From Cytophagales bacterium (GTDB lineage Bacteria; Bacteroidota; Bacteroidia; Cytophagales; Cyclobacteriaceae): a stretch of DNA of 12,165 bases. Positions 1 to 7,925 of the stretch are shown here, piece by piece; within the stretch, counting starts at the first letter, position 1; each line of letters opens with the position of its first letter. The stretch is taken from the NCBI GenBank assembly GCA_003500135.1, contig DNTA01000162.1:1-12165 (forward strand). Reading direction: 5' to 3'. The notes under the pieces are model-generated. The model was not told the origin of the DNA, made no database searches, and was given only the letters and a program-made list of their open reading frames with translations. Made by a program: the position numbers and the translations under genes.

Positions 1-42
1 ATCCCTATCTTCCTACTCGATCTCCACAATTATCTATTCTAA

Positions 43-1455
43 TTACGAGTTTCTGATATTTTTTACGGAACTAACCTCCATATATGAGGCGCCGTGTGAA
101 TCGCCAAAATTACCTGCAATTACAATAATTCGGTCTTCCGGCATAATATTGGATTTTTGAGTTAAAGAATCAATCGCAACGTTAATGAATTCTTTAGCAG
201 CATTGGTTCTTGGAATATATTTAACATATACACCATAAGTAAGCGCAAGTTCCCGCATCGTTTTTTCCCTGTAGCATATCGCAAGTATCAGGTTTTTACC
301 ACGATATGCTGCCAGGGCACGTGGCGTTCGTCCGGTTAGGGTATCGCATATTATTGCTTTAGTGCCCAGCTCTGTAATGGCATTCACAGCGCTTCTGGCT
401 AAGAAAGCGGATATATCATTGTTGATCACCAAAAATGGTGTTTCCTTTATTTCATTTTTTGATGACTCTGTGGAAAGTGCAATATTACTCATCGTTTGAA
501 CTGATTCTACAGGATATGCTCCATATGCAGTTTCCCCACTCAACATTATGGCGTCAGTACCATCATATATCGCGTTGGCCACGTCACTGATCTCCGCACG
601 GGTCGGCCTCGGATTGTCGATCATAGAATGCAACATTTGCGTTGCGGTAATTACAGGCTTTCTTCTTGCAACGCACTTGTTGATAAGAAGCTTTTGTATT
701 ACCGGGATGCGTTCCTGCGGAATTTCAACCGCCAGGTCTCCCCTTGCCACCATTATGCCATAGGCATAGTCAAGTATTTCATCAATGTTATCTACACCTT
801 CCTGGTTTTCTATTTTAGCAATGATCTTAATATCAGACCCACGTTCATCCAGGATTTTTTGAACGGCCAAAACATCTTCCTTATTTCTGACAAATGAATG
901 GGCAATAAAATCCAGATCGTGGTCGATTGCAAAGTGTATGAAATCAATGTCTTTTTGACTTAATGCCGGTAACTTTACATGTACGGATGGAATGTTAATA
1001 CTTTTCTTGCCGCTTATTTTACCGTTATTTTTTACTTCGCAGAGCAATCGGTCTTCTTCTTTTTCGACAGCCATAAGTTCCACACTACCATCATCGATCA
1101 GAATACGACTGCCTAATGAAACATCCTGTACAAAGTTTTCATAGTTTACATAAACCAACTCCTGACTTGTGGTGCCTTCGGGGTCTCCTTTGATATAGAT
1201 TTTATCCCCAAATTTTACCAGGAATGAAGCCTCGGCTTTTGTGGTTCTGATTTCAGGACCTTTAGTATCTAACAGAAGCGCTATTCTCTTAGATACCGCC
1301 CTTACATTGTTGACAACTTTTAGCGTATCTTCATGGGTTTGGTGGGCGGTGTTTAACCGGACTACATTCATTCCGGCTTTTCTAAGTTCTTTAAGAAAGG
1401 AAATATCACAATTACGATCTGAAATTGTGGCTACAATTTTAGTCTTTTTTCGCAT
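43..1455 (-). CDS. pyk: Pyruvate kinase
   Basis: Converts phosphoenolpyruvate and ADP to pyruvate and ATP, the last step of glycolysis, in the cytosol. The 470 residues match the usual length. The N-terminal TKIVATI strand, active-site R33 and N35, LLDTKGPEIRT (61-71, with D63), the catalytic AKIEN lysine K214 and metal ligands E216 and D240 (ARGD), and PVITATQML (267-275, T272) are all present in order, followed by the C-terminal allosteric-type domain. The usual RxNFSHG is RLNTAHQ and RGDLGVEIP is RGDLAVEIP; as far as I recall, both are normal variants in Bacteroidota. T64, K65, E68 and T71 correspond to rabbit T113, K114, E117 and T120, the set linked to potassium-dependent enzymes. The ATG at 1455 is directly upstream of the conserved N-terminus and follows a TATTTTTG promoter element. 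No terminator hairpin is visible in the 42 bases after the stop. Confidence 0.97.
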   Translation of the reverse strand: MRKKTKIVATISDRNCDISFLKELRKAGMNVVRLNTAHQTHEDTLKVVNNVRAVSKRIALLLDTKGPEIRTTKAEASFLVKFGDKIYIKGDPEGTTSQELVYVNYENFVQDVSLGSRILIDDGSVELMAVEKEEDRLLCEVKNNGKISGKKSINIPSVHVKLPALSQKDIDFIHFAIDHDLDFIAHSFVRNKEDVLAVQKILDERGSDIKIIAKIENQEGVDNIDEILDYAYGIMVARGDLAVEIPQERIPVIQKLLINKCVARRKPVITATQMLHSMIDNPRPTRAEISDVANAIYDGTDAIMLSGETAYGAYPVESVQTMSNIALSTESSKNEIKETPFLVINNDISAFLARSAVNAITELGTKAIICDTLTGRTPRALAAYRGKNLILAICYREKTMRELALTYGVYVKYIPRTNAAKEFINVAIDSLTQKSNIMPEDRIIVIAGNFGDSHGASYMEVSSVKNIRNS

Positions 1456-1480
1456 TGAAAGAGGTTTTTTTTAGTTTAGG

Positions 1481-1488
1481 CAAAAATA
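1481..1488 (-). promoter_or_regulatory. Probable -7 element of the pyk promoter
   Basis: Read on the minus strand this is TATTTTTG, an exact match to the Bacteroidota -7 consensus TAnnTTTG. It would start transcription near 1477, giving a leader of about 22 bases. The nearest upstream TTTG (minus strand, 1515-1518) is about 26 bases away, which is too far for a good -33 element, so only half of the promoter is convincing. Confidence 0.5.
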
Positions 1489-1577
1489 AGAATAATTGTG
1501 GTATAACCTGTGTTCAAAGTTTGCGAATTAGACAAAACGGCCCGAAAATGGCACGAATTGGGTCAAATGAAACTGTA

Positions 1578-1609
1578 AATCCGGCCACCTTTACTAATGA
1601 GGCCGGATT
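1578..1609 (-). terminator. Hairpin after the DUF3347 gene, probable terminator
   Basis: A perfect 9-bp inverted repeat (AATCCGGCC at 1578-1586, GGCCGGATT at 1601-1609) encloses a 14-base loop. It lies just 7 bases past the stop of the lipoprotein gene. On the minus strand the stem is followed by TTTACAGTTTC, a broken T-tract. The GC-rich stem in AT-rich flanks fits an intrinsic terminator that also keeps lipoprotein transcripts out of pyk. The interrupted T-tract and the long loop lower confidence. Confidence 0.6.
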
Positions 1610-1616
1610 GTTACAC

Positions 1617-2195
1617 TTAATTGATTGTTTCTTCAATGCGTCCACAGTGCAACATCTGATCTCCGAAATACGGATTGTATACCTCTTTCATGTTGCTTAG
1701 CCAATAAGCTCCTTTGTTTTCAAATGCCATGGGGCAGTATTGCTTGTATAATATCTGAGATGAAGGGATTGTGCCATCTTGTAGGTTCTTATACATATCA
1801 ACCGATATTTGCTCAAAGACGGATCTTATTTCGGTAAGCTCATTGGACTTACGCACTATTTCAACTGCATCTTTGTCGACCAAAAGTTTTTCTTCAGCAA
1901 TTGATTCAGCGAGTTTTTTACCAGCCGAAGAAGCAGCATCGATATCAGAGTTCACGAGTGCATCTTTTAATTTGTAGTAGGCGATTAAACTCTCGCTTTT
2001 CTCACCGCTGTAATCAAGTGATGCATTATATTTTTCTCCCTGATGTTTTACTTTTTTACTATGGTTTGAGTGTTCTGATGAACTTTCAATATTGGTTTGA
2101 CCCTGTTCAGCTCTTTCTGTTTTCCCCCCACATGCAAATAGTATTGTAAGGGCCATGATTGTAACAATTGAAGTCGTAATTTTCATTTTTATCAT
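1617..2195 (-). CDS. DUF3347-domain lipoprotein
   Basis: A predicted outer- or inner-membrane lipoprotein facing the periplasm. The N-terminus is a short signal peptide ending in the lipobox LFAC, with the lipidated cysteine at residue 22. A hydrophilic, histidine-containing linker follows (three His within about ten residues). The rest is helical and ends in the conserved DUF3347 block: QYCPMAF, then KGAYWLSN, then NPYFGDQMLHCG. The CPM and MxxC residues could bind metal. In the family this domain often sits at the C-terminus of CusB-like heavy-metal efflux adaptors or in separate small lipoproteins; no efflux genes are visible here. The reading frame is open from a TTG at 2201, but the ATG at 2195 (or at 2186, residue 4) gives a better signal peptide. 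It is transcribed toward pyk, with a hairpin between the two genes. Family assignment is good; molecular function is unknown. Confidence 0.85.
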   Translation of the reverse strand: MIKMKITTSIVTIMALTILFACGGKTERAEQGQTNIESSSEHSNHSKKVKHQGEKYNASLDYSGEKSESLIAYYKLKDALVNSDIDAASSAGKKLAESIAEEKLLVDKDAVEIVRKSNELTEIRSVFEQISVDMYKNLQDGTIPSSQILYKQYCPMAFENKGAYWLSNMKEVYNPYFGDQMLHCGRIEETIN

Positions 2196-2201
2196 TGTCA
2201 A

Positions 2202-2824
2202 AAGTTTTTAAACAAATTCATTTCTTTCACCTGGAGGACCTTCTTCCGGTCACAAAATAATACGGGGTATTTATAAAAAGATAATTGAATGTTAATAGTT
2301 AACCATTGTTACACTTAGAATAATGACAAATATAATTTATAAACCTGTATGATCTCTTTTTAAACAAACAAAGTGTCTCAGATATTCAAAATTCAGGGAT
2401 CTTAGACTTATTTGACTGATTTATAATATAATTATTTGATCAATACTAAAGTTATGAATAAAGGCATTTAAATATTTACTATGCTCAATGACCGTATGCA
2501 AAAGAGACCGATGATAAAATTATTGGCATTGAACAAATAGTCAATTAGAACGATCCTTAATCTTACTACATACGCGTTTCTACAATTTGGGATGTCCGAC
2601 TTATTGACATAAGGGTCATTATTTACAAAATCAAATGGTTGTTTCAAATTCAATTGAATTTTACGAACAGCACAGTAGAATTTTCTTTGAGCCTATAAAA
2701 ATATGAAATATTTAAAAATAACGACATATAATTGTTGTATTATTAAAAAATATTTATATAATTTGAAATAACGTAAATTAATATGCTTTTTATTTGATGT
2801 GTTACAATTTTAATATTTTGAAAA
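2202..2824. other. AT-rich intergenic stretch with no convincing gene
   Basis: About 620 bases, clearly more AT-rich than the genes on either side. It separates the minus-strand lipoprotein from the plus-strand 92-residue protein, so it should hold promoters for both. One minus-strand TATATTTG (2327-2334) matches TAnnTTTG and could serve the lipoprotein gene with a leader of about 130 bases, but no -33 element is in range. A perfect palindrome lies at 2646-2661, and an imperfect inverted repeat lies around 2720-2738. A stop-free minus-strand run (about 2468-2690) has no ATG start at a sensible place and no recognisable protein; it could be the remnant of a decayed gene. Confidence 0.6.
2646..2661. 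repeat. Perfect 16-bp palindrome
   Basis: AAATTCAA is followed directly by its exact complement TTGAATTT, with no spacer. It is about 165 bases upstream of the 92-residue gene. Symmetry of this kind is typical of a dimeric regulator's binding site, but in such AT-rich DNA an 8-bp half-site can also arise by chance. There is no T-tract to make it a terminator. Confidence 0.35.
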
Positions 2825-3103
2825 ATGAACATCATGGAGAATGAAATAAAGGGTCCGTTACCGGAGGAAACGGCACGATTTTCAGCTAATCTTCACAGTG
2901 CGCTTAGTCAAAATAAATTGAATGAGGCCCTTGGTATTATTGCTGAAATTCAGTCAAAGCAGTATTTGGAAGAAATCAGCAGCTATTTCATTATTCACTA
3001 TAAATATAATTTTAAATCGCGCTTTTTTGAAAAAGCCGATTTTCAGGATTGTTTAAAACTTTCTGATATTCTTAATCGCAGAGGGTTGCAGGAACTGTCT
3101 TAA
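2825..3103 (+). CDS. Hypothetical 92-residue protein
   Basis: I do not recognise this protein. It is small, rich in Glu, Lys, Ser and Leu, and looks mostly helical, with no signal peptide, membrane segment or metal-binding motif. Two features stand out: a leucine/alanine-rich helical part (about residues 20-45) and an aromatic, basic segment with FIIHYKYNFKSRFF near residues 55-68. A second ATG at 2837 (Met5, then ENEIKG) is an alternative start; neither has a clear Shine-Dalgarno sequence. Support for a real gene is the open frame, protein-like composition and codon use resembling the neighbours despite very AT-rich flanks. It stands alone, 108 bases upstream of the decarboxylase on the same strand, so joint transcription is possible. 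Function cannot be inferred. Confidence 0.6.
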   Translation: MNIMENEIKGPLPEETARFSANLHSALSQNKLNEALGIIAEIQSKQYLEEISSYFIIHYKYNFKSRFFEKADFQDCLKLSDILNRRGLQELS

Positions 3104-3211
3104 TACCTGATCTACCACTCTTTTTATTAATTTGAATGTGCCTGGCAGATAATATGGTAGAGAGTAATTGAATTTTCATAAATTCATGCCACTAAACAAT
3201 GGTAAGCATTT

Positions 3212-4639
3212 ATGGAAAACAATTCATTCAGGAAATATGCCCATGAATTAGTCGATTGGATAGCGGATTATTACGAAAACATAGAGCAATACCCGGTAAA
3301 ATCGCGAGTTGAACCGGGCTGGGTTAAACAGCATTTACCTGACCGGTCACCTGAGAATGGAGAGCAGTTTGAAGCTATTTTTAAAGACTTTGTATCCTAC
3401 ATTCTACCCGGCATTACCCATTGGCAGAACCCCTCATTTTTTGCGTATTTCAACGCCAATAGTAGTTTTCCTTCTTTATTGGGTGAGTTTCTTACCGCAG
3501 CTTTGGGTGCACAATGTATGATATGGGATACCTCACCGGCAGCAGCAGAACTTGAAGAAAAAGTGATGGATTGGCTAAAAGAAATGCTGAAGCTTCCCAA
3601 TGAATGGCATGGCGTGATCCAGGACACGGCCTCTACTGCGACACTTTGTGCCTTGATAACGGCACGTGAAAAAAAATCGGGCTTTGGAATTAACGAGAAA
3701 GGCTACAGTAGTGATCAGCGGTTTACCATTTACTGTTCAACTGAGGCGCATAGTTCCATTGAGAAAGATGTTAAAATAGCGGGGTTCGGGCGGGAGAATT
3801 TAAGAAAGATACCTGTTGATGATAATTGGGGAATGGACCCGGGAGCACTGGAGCAACAAATAAAGAGTGACATCCAAAACGGTTTTCGGCCGCTCTGTGT
3901 AGTAGCGGCGCTAGGTACTACCGGGGTTTTGGCTTTTGATCCCATGAAAGAAATCGGGGAAATATGTAAAAAACATGATATCTGGCTACATGTAGATGCT
4001 GCCTATGCGGGTTCAGCGGCTGTGTTACCAGAATGTAAATGGATCCATGATCATATTGAATTTGCAGACTCATATGTTTTTAATCCTCACAAGTGGATGT
4101 TCGTGAATTTCGATTGTTCAGCATATTTTGTTAAAGATAAAGAAGCATTGATCAGGACTTTCGAGATATTGCCTGAGTACCTCAAAACCAAACATGAAAG
4201 CCGTGTAAACAATTACCGCGACTGGGGTATTCAGTTAGGCCGTAGGTTCAGGGCACTTAAGTTATGGTTTGTCTTAAGAAGCTTTGGTGTCGAAGGAATC
4301 CAAAGGAAGTACAGGCTTCACTTGGAATTGGCGAAATACTTTGAAGAGCGTATTAGCAATAGTGAAAACTTTGTGATTACAGCTCCCAACAAACTAAACC
4401 TTGTGTGTTTTCGGGCTAATTTACCTGATAGGTCACTTGATGAACTCAATCAATTGAATCATCAGCTTATGGATCAGATCAATTCAGATGGCAGGGCCTA
4501 TCTTACCCACACAAAATTAAATGGGGTATTTATGTTGCGGGCCAGCATCGGGCAAACCAATGTGGAAAAGAAACACGTTGACCAACTATGGCACCTGCTG
4601 AACCATTATTTGAAAGAGATTCTTAACCAAAAAGCCTAA
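3212..4639 (+). CDS. PLP-dependent aromatic-L-amino-acid decarboxylase family protein
   Basis: A group II pyridoxal-phosphate decarboxylase of 475 residues, the usual length, and closely similar over its whole length to animal DOPA/aromatic amino acid decarboxylases. Visible landmarks in order: VEPG (33-36), PGITHWQNPSFFAYF (66-80), H180 in EAHSS (stacks on the cofactor), LHVDAAYAGSA (259-269, D262 pairs with the pyridine nitrogen), and NPHKW with PLP lysine K294. Y323 in the mobile-loop sequence EYLK matches the catalytic Tyr that favours decarboxylation; Phe there marks aldehyde synthases. The family removes the alpha-carboxylate of amino acids such as Trp, Tyr, Phe or DOPA; the substrate here cannot be read from the sequence. 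The ATG at 3212 is the first in frame after a TAA at 3203. The CoA-transferase begins 7 bases after its stop, so the two are almost certainly cotranscribed. Confidence 0.92.
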   Translation: MENNSFRKYAHELVDWIADYYENIEQYPVKSRVEPGWVKQHLPDRSPENGEQFEAIFKDFVSYILPGITHWQNPSFFAYFNANSSFPSLLGEFLTAALGAQCMIWDTSPAAAELEEKVMDWLKEMLKLPNEWHGVIQDTASTATLCALITAREKKSGFGINEKGYSSDQRFTIYCSTEAHSSIEKDVKIAGFGRENLRKIPVDDNWGMDPGALEQQIKSDIQNGFRPLCVVAALGTTGVLAFDPMKEIGEICKKHDIWLHVDAAYAGSAAVLPECKWIHDHIEFADSYVFNPHKWMFVNFDCSAYFVKDKEALIRTFEILPEYLKTKHESRVNNYRDWGIQLGRRFRALKLWFVLRSFGVEGIQRKYRLHLELAKYFEERISNSENFVITAPNKLNLVCFRANLPDRSLDELNQLNHQLMDQINSDGRAYLTHTKLNGVFMLRASIGQTNVEKKHVDQLWHLLNHYLKEILNQKA

Positions 4640-4646
4640 GGTCATC

Positions 4647-5816
4647 ATGCTATTATCTGGTTTAAAAGTAATTGAGCTTGCTTCGGTATTAGCAGGGCCT
4701 TCGGTGGGCCAATTTCTGTCGGAATTGGGTGCTGAGGTTATCAAAATAGAAAATCCAAAGACCAGGGGGGATGTCACCCGCTCATGGCGACTAAAGAGTG
4801 AAAGTGACCAAAACCTATCAGCTTATTTTTCCTGTGCCAACTGGGGCAAAAAGTCGTTAGCCCTAGATATTTCTCATGAAAAAGGGCATGAAATAATCAT
4901 GTATTTACTCCAAAAAGCAGATATCGTTTTGACCAGTTATAAACCAGGCAGTGCGGAAAAACTAGGTTTGGATTACGAAGCCATCCGAAAAATCAATGAC
5001 AACATTATTTATGGTAGCATTACAAGTTTCGGAAGGGGAAATGATAAGGCGGGATATGATGCCATCATTCAGGCCGAAGCCGGATTTATGAGTATGAATG
5101 GCCAGCCCGGTGGAGCATCATTAAAAATGCCTGTGGCCCTAATGGATGTTTTGGCAGCTCATCACTTGAAGGAAAGTATTCTATTGGCGTTGTTGGAGAA
5201 ACAAAGGTCTGGCAGAGGCGCATATATTGAAGTTTCTTTGATACAGGCTGCTATTTCATCCTTAGCCAATCAGGCAACTAACTGGCTGGTCGCAGGGGAA
5301 GTGCCACAAAAAAAGGGATCTGCGCATCCCAATATTGCGCCGTACGGGGATGTGTTCAAAACCAAAGACCAAAAAGAAATCATTTTGGCGGTGGGCAATA
5401 ATTCGCAGTTCAAGGCCCTTTGTGATTTGATCGGTTTGCACCATTTGACTTCCGAGGAGCGTTTTCTTCATAATCAAAATCGCGTAGGACACCGGGAGTT
5501 GTTAAATGGGTTTTTACAGGATAAGATAAGCGAATGGAGTAGGGATGATCTTCTTGATGCTTTGAATAAACAAAAAATCCCGGCCGGGGCAATCCGTCAG
5601 GTAGATGAAGTCTTTGAAAGCCCTGAAGCTTTAGAGGTTATCTTAAAAAATGAATCCTATTCTGGAATCAAGCAATTTATTTCTAAAGGGCTTTTACAGG
5701 CTTCAGATATTTGCCCTCCGCCCGGCCTTGGCCAGCACACCTACGAGATATTGCAATCCATTGGTGTTTCATCAGAAGAATATGAGCATTACAAGAATCT
5801 GGGACTGATCGTTTAG
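4647..5816 (+). CDS. Family III CoA-transferase (CaiB/BaiF type)
   Basis: Transfers CoA between carboxylic acids through covalent acyl-anhydride and thioester intermediates on an aspartate. The 389 residues match the family. The N-terminus carries VIELASVLAGPSVGQFLSELGAEVIK (8-33), then ANWGKKSLALDI (64-75), SYKPGSAEKLGL (97-108), GYDAIIQAEAGFM (136-148) and MPVALMDVLAA, where D167 sits at the catalytic aspartate position. The later KTKDQ-EIILAVGNNSQF part and overall order resemble the mammalian succinate-hydroxymethylglutarate CoA-transferase (SUGCT) more than formyl-CoA transferase, suggesting a dicarboxylic acid substrate; this is an inference. The start codon is preceded by TAAGG, in which the upstream stop codon supplies part of a Shine-Dalgarno-like site, indicating translational coupling to the decarboxylase. 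The exact acyl donor and acceptor are unknown. Confidence 0.9.
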   Translation: MLLSGLKVIELASVLAGPSVGQFLSELGAEVIKIENPKTRGDVTRSWRLKSESDQNLSAYFSCANWGKKSLALDISHEKGHEIIMYLLQKADIVLTSYKPGSAEKLGLDYEAIRKINDNIIYGSITSFGRGNDKAGYDAIIQAEAGFMSMNGQPGGASLKMPVALMDVLAAHHLKESILLALLEKQRSGRGAYIEVSLIQAAISSLANQATNWLVAGEVPQKKGSAHPNIAPYGDVFKTKDQKEIILAVGNNSQFKALCDLIGLHHLTSEERFLHNQNRVGHRELLNGFLQDKISEWSRDDLLDALNKQKIPAGAIRQVDEVFESPEALEVILKNESYSGIKQFISKGLLQASDICPPPGLGQHTYEILQSIGVSSEEYEHYKNLGLIV

Positions 5817-5906
5817 TCAAGCCATATTGGCCATTCATCAAAAATATGGGGTGATTCTCATAAAAATGCACATGCGAATGCATCATTTTACGTTATTGAG
5901 TGTGGA

Positions 5907-6827
5907 ATGAGTCAGAATTGGCAAAGTCACAGCTTATTACTTTTTTTCACCATTGTGTGGGGAGGGAATTTTGTATTGGCAGAAATAGCGCTACATGAAA
6001 TATCACCTCTGGCTTTTAGTTCCCTTCGCCTGGGTATTGGCGGTTTTTTCGTAGTCTTGATTTTCCTATGCAAAAGTCAAAAGCCCTGGCGAACATTCAG
6101 AGCATTTTCCACAAATGAATGGCTTCGTTTTGCAATAGTGATCTCTTTAGGTGCAGTAATCGCCCCCTGGATGGGCATAGAAGGCCTGAAACAAACTGAT
6201 GGAGGCAGGGCATCAATCTGGCTGGCGCTTGGGCCTTTGTTTAGTATGATTATCGGAAACAGACTAAAAACAGAAAGATATGGAATTCTGGTGTTTACAG
6301 GTTTACTACTCGCTTTGGTGGGATTTTTTTTAATGATCTGGGATGGGCTCACTTTTCATACGGAATACTGGAGAGGCGATCTGCTATTAATCAGCGCTTT
6401 ATTGGCAACTGTTCTTGAACTTCACGCGATCAAGCCACTCATTATACAATATGGCGCCATAAAAGTATTGCTGCTAAGAAGCCTTTTTGGAAGTCTTTTT
6501 TACCTCTTAATCGCATATCCATCAATAAGTGAGGTAAATTGGAATATGTTGAGCACTGTTACCTGGATAGCTATAATTTTTGGGGGAATAGTGGGTATCA
6601 GCCTGGGGCAGTGGGTCAAGATGAATGCGATTGATAGCATAGGGCCAACCAGAGTGGTGATGTACGGTAACCTCGTGCCTGTAACTACACTTATTATTTC
6701 TATGTTCATATTGGCAGGCAATCCTACACCCACCGAATGGTGTGCAGTTGTTTTGATGATGAGCGGCATTTTTATGGTGCAGTGGTGGGATTATAATAAC
6801 AAGGCGCTTTTATCCAAATCGGGTTAG
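5907..6827 (+). CDS. DMT-superfamily permease with two EamA domains
   Basis: An inner-membrane protein of 306 residues, the usual size, with about ten hydrophobic segments arranged as two EamA repeats. The first repeat starts with the typical FFTIVWGGNFVLAEIAL; the second ends with GPTRVVMYGNLVPVTTLI and a final helix before a short basic tail. Members export or import small metabolites, often amino acids, amines or purines, but the family does not predict substrate. It follows the CoA-transferase by 90 bases on the same strand. The gap holds only two weak inverted repeats (CCATATT/AATATGG at 5822-5849, and ATGCA/TGCAT further on) and no T-tract, so read-through from the decarboxylase group is likely. 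That makes export of an amine or uptake of its precursor a reasonable guess. Its stop is 8 bases from the end of a convergent gene. Confidence 0.9.
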   Translation: MSQNWQSHSLLLFFTIVWGGNFVLAEIALHEISPLAFSSLRLGIGGFFVVLIFLCKSQKPWRTFRAFSTNEWLRFAIVISLGAVIAPWMGIEGLKQTDGGRASIWLALGPLFSMIIGNRLKTERYGILVFTGLLLALVGFFLMIWDGLTFHTEYWRGDLLLISALLATVLELHAIKPLIIQYGAIKVLLLRSLFGSLFYLLIAYPSISEVNWNMLSTVTWIAIIFGGIVGISLGQWVKMNAIDSIGPTRVVMYGNLVPVTTLIISMFILAGNPTPTEWCAVVLMMSGIFMVQWWDYNNKALLSKSG

Positions 6828-6835
6828 TCTTTATA

Positions 6836-7813
6836 TTAATTTCTTTTTAAAAATTGCTGAATAGCTTCTAAATAGGATTTATGGGTGGCCGAATCCTGAA
6901 ATAGTTGAACGTGTTCGGGCCCCTCAAAATATACTACACTTTTAGAACCCACTGTATTTAATTTAACCCATTCCATTTTAAAAATCTCAACCGGTGTGGT
7001 TTTATCCGTTGTACTCTGGAGTACCAATAAAGGGATCTCATTGCCTTCGAGTAGATAGTGCATATTCATTTTTCCGGCTCTATCATTGGTTTCGTCATTG
7101 AACTTATCAAAGCCTTTTTTGAACAGAAATTCAGTAAGGCCCATTTTTTCTGCCTCTCCCAGTGTGGTTTCGTAGACATTACAGAGTGGACTATCCAGTA
7201 TTAAATATTCAAAATGTATATTGTTTTGCTTCATTTTTTCAACCAGGTCTTTTCGTGATAGCATATTCATGGAGGCCATAGCGCCCATGGAAAAGCCATA
7301 TAATACAATGGTGTCCTGATCGTATCGGTTTTTAATTTCAAGTATGGTGGCAGCCAGGTCTTCTGAAAATTTGTTGCCCATATAAGTAGGAGCGGGTTCT
7401 GATTTTCCCGAATTCCTTAAATCGGGTATCATTACATTATATGCGGTGTCCAGTTCGAGCTGGTCGATCAGCGCCAAATATTTTAATGTTTTCAAGCGGT
7501 TGGAAGTACGGCCATGCACTAATACGATTGTTTTTGATGAACCAAACTTTGTTGCAACCCACCAACCGTTCAGATGTAGACTGTCATAAATGGATCGATA
7601 ATTTATTTCCTCGAAATCATAACCATAATCCTTTGGAGACGATTTATCACCAATACCGTATTTTTCTCTAAGTTCCGGATCGTTTAAGACTTTGGGAAAA
7701 GTGTAGGTATCGTAAAGGGTAATTGATCGAATTACGAATTCCGGAAGGATGTAAAAATAACCTGCTCCTAAGAATAATAGGAGAAAAATGAGAAAAACAT
7801 GGCGTTTTTTCAT
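6836..7813 (-). CDS. Membrane-anchored alpha/beta hydrolase
   Basis: A serine hydrolase of the alpha/beta fold, 325 residues. Residues 6-24 form one hydrophobic helix after a KKR start, probably an uncleaved anchor that leaves the enzyme on the periplasmic side. The catalytic core shows LVHGRTSN (98-105, oxyanion region), the nucleophile elbow GFSMG with S175, the acid D270 in QSTTDKT, and H301 in GPEH. The layout resembles the YqkD/BAAT-like hydrolases, which include esterases, thioesterases and peptidases, so the substrate is open. It lies 112 bases downstream of the acyl-CoA dehydrogenase on the same strand. The gap has only a weak terminator-like hairpin, so partial cotranscription is possible. 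It converges on the EamA permease gene. Confidence 0.88.
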   Translation of the reverse strand: MKKRHVFLIFLLLFLGAGYFYILPEFVIRSITLYDTYTFPKVLNDPELREKYGIGDKSSPKDYGYDFEEINYRSIYDSLHLNGWWVATKFGSSKTIVLVHGRTSNRLKTLKYLALIDQLELDTAYNVMIPDLRNSGKSEPAPTYMGNKFSEDLAATILEIKNRYDQDTIVLYGFSMGAMASMNMLSRKDLVEKMKQNNIHFEYLILDSPLCNVYETTLGEAEKMGLTEFLFKKGFDKFNDETNDRAGKMNMHYLLEGNEIPLLVLQSTTDKTTPVEIFKMEWVKLNTVGSKSVVYFEGPEHVQLFQDSATHKSYLEAIQQFLKRN

Positions 7814-7871
7814 GGCATTGTCATTTATAATAAATAACGATAAAAAAGCGCAGCAGATGAAGGCAAAACAT

Positions 7872-7892
7872 AAAAAATAAACCTTAGGGTTT
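7872..7892 (-). terminator. Weak terminator-like hairpin after the acyl-CoA dehydrogenase gene
   Basis: On the minus strand a 5-bp stem (AAACC / GGTTT, 4-base loop) is followed by ATTTTTT. The stem is short and AT-rich, so termination would be partial at best. It lies between the dehydrogenase and the hydrolase genes. Confidence 0.25.
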
Positions 7893-7925
7893 TACCAAAA
7901 CGGGGGTTTTTATCGGGTTATACAA

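Noticed and set aside
1455..1700. Plus-strand 81-codon frame between pyk and the DUF3347 gene
   Set aside because: Runs across the pyk promoter, the terminator hairpin and the antisense of the DUF3347 domain; not protein-like.
2235..2256. Small hairpin GACC...GGTC in the possible leader of the lipoprotein gene
   Set aside because: A 4-bp stem is expected by chance; no riboswitch-like core was seen.
2468..2653. Minus-strand 61-codon open frame in the AT-rich stretch
   Set aside because: It can begin only at a TTG, has no ribosome binding site, and its residues (many N, I and V) look like translated AT-rich non-coding DNA. It is mentioned only as a possible relic.
3111..3161. Inverted repeat TCTACCA / TGGTAGA after the 92-residue gene
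   Set aside because: Only 7 bp with a 37-base loop and no T-tract; too weak to call a terminator or operator.
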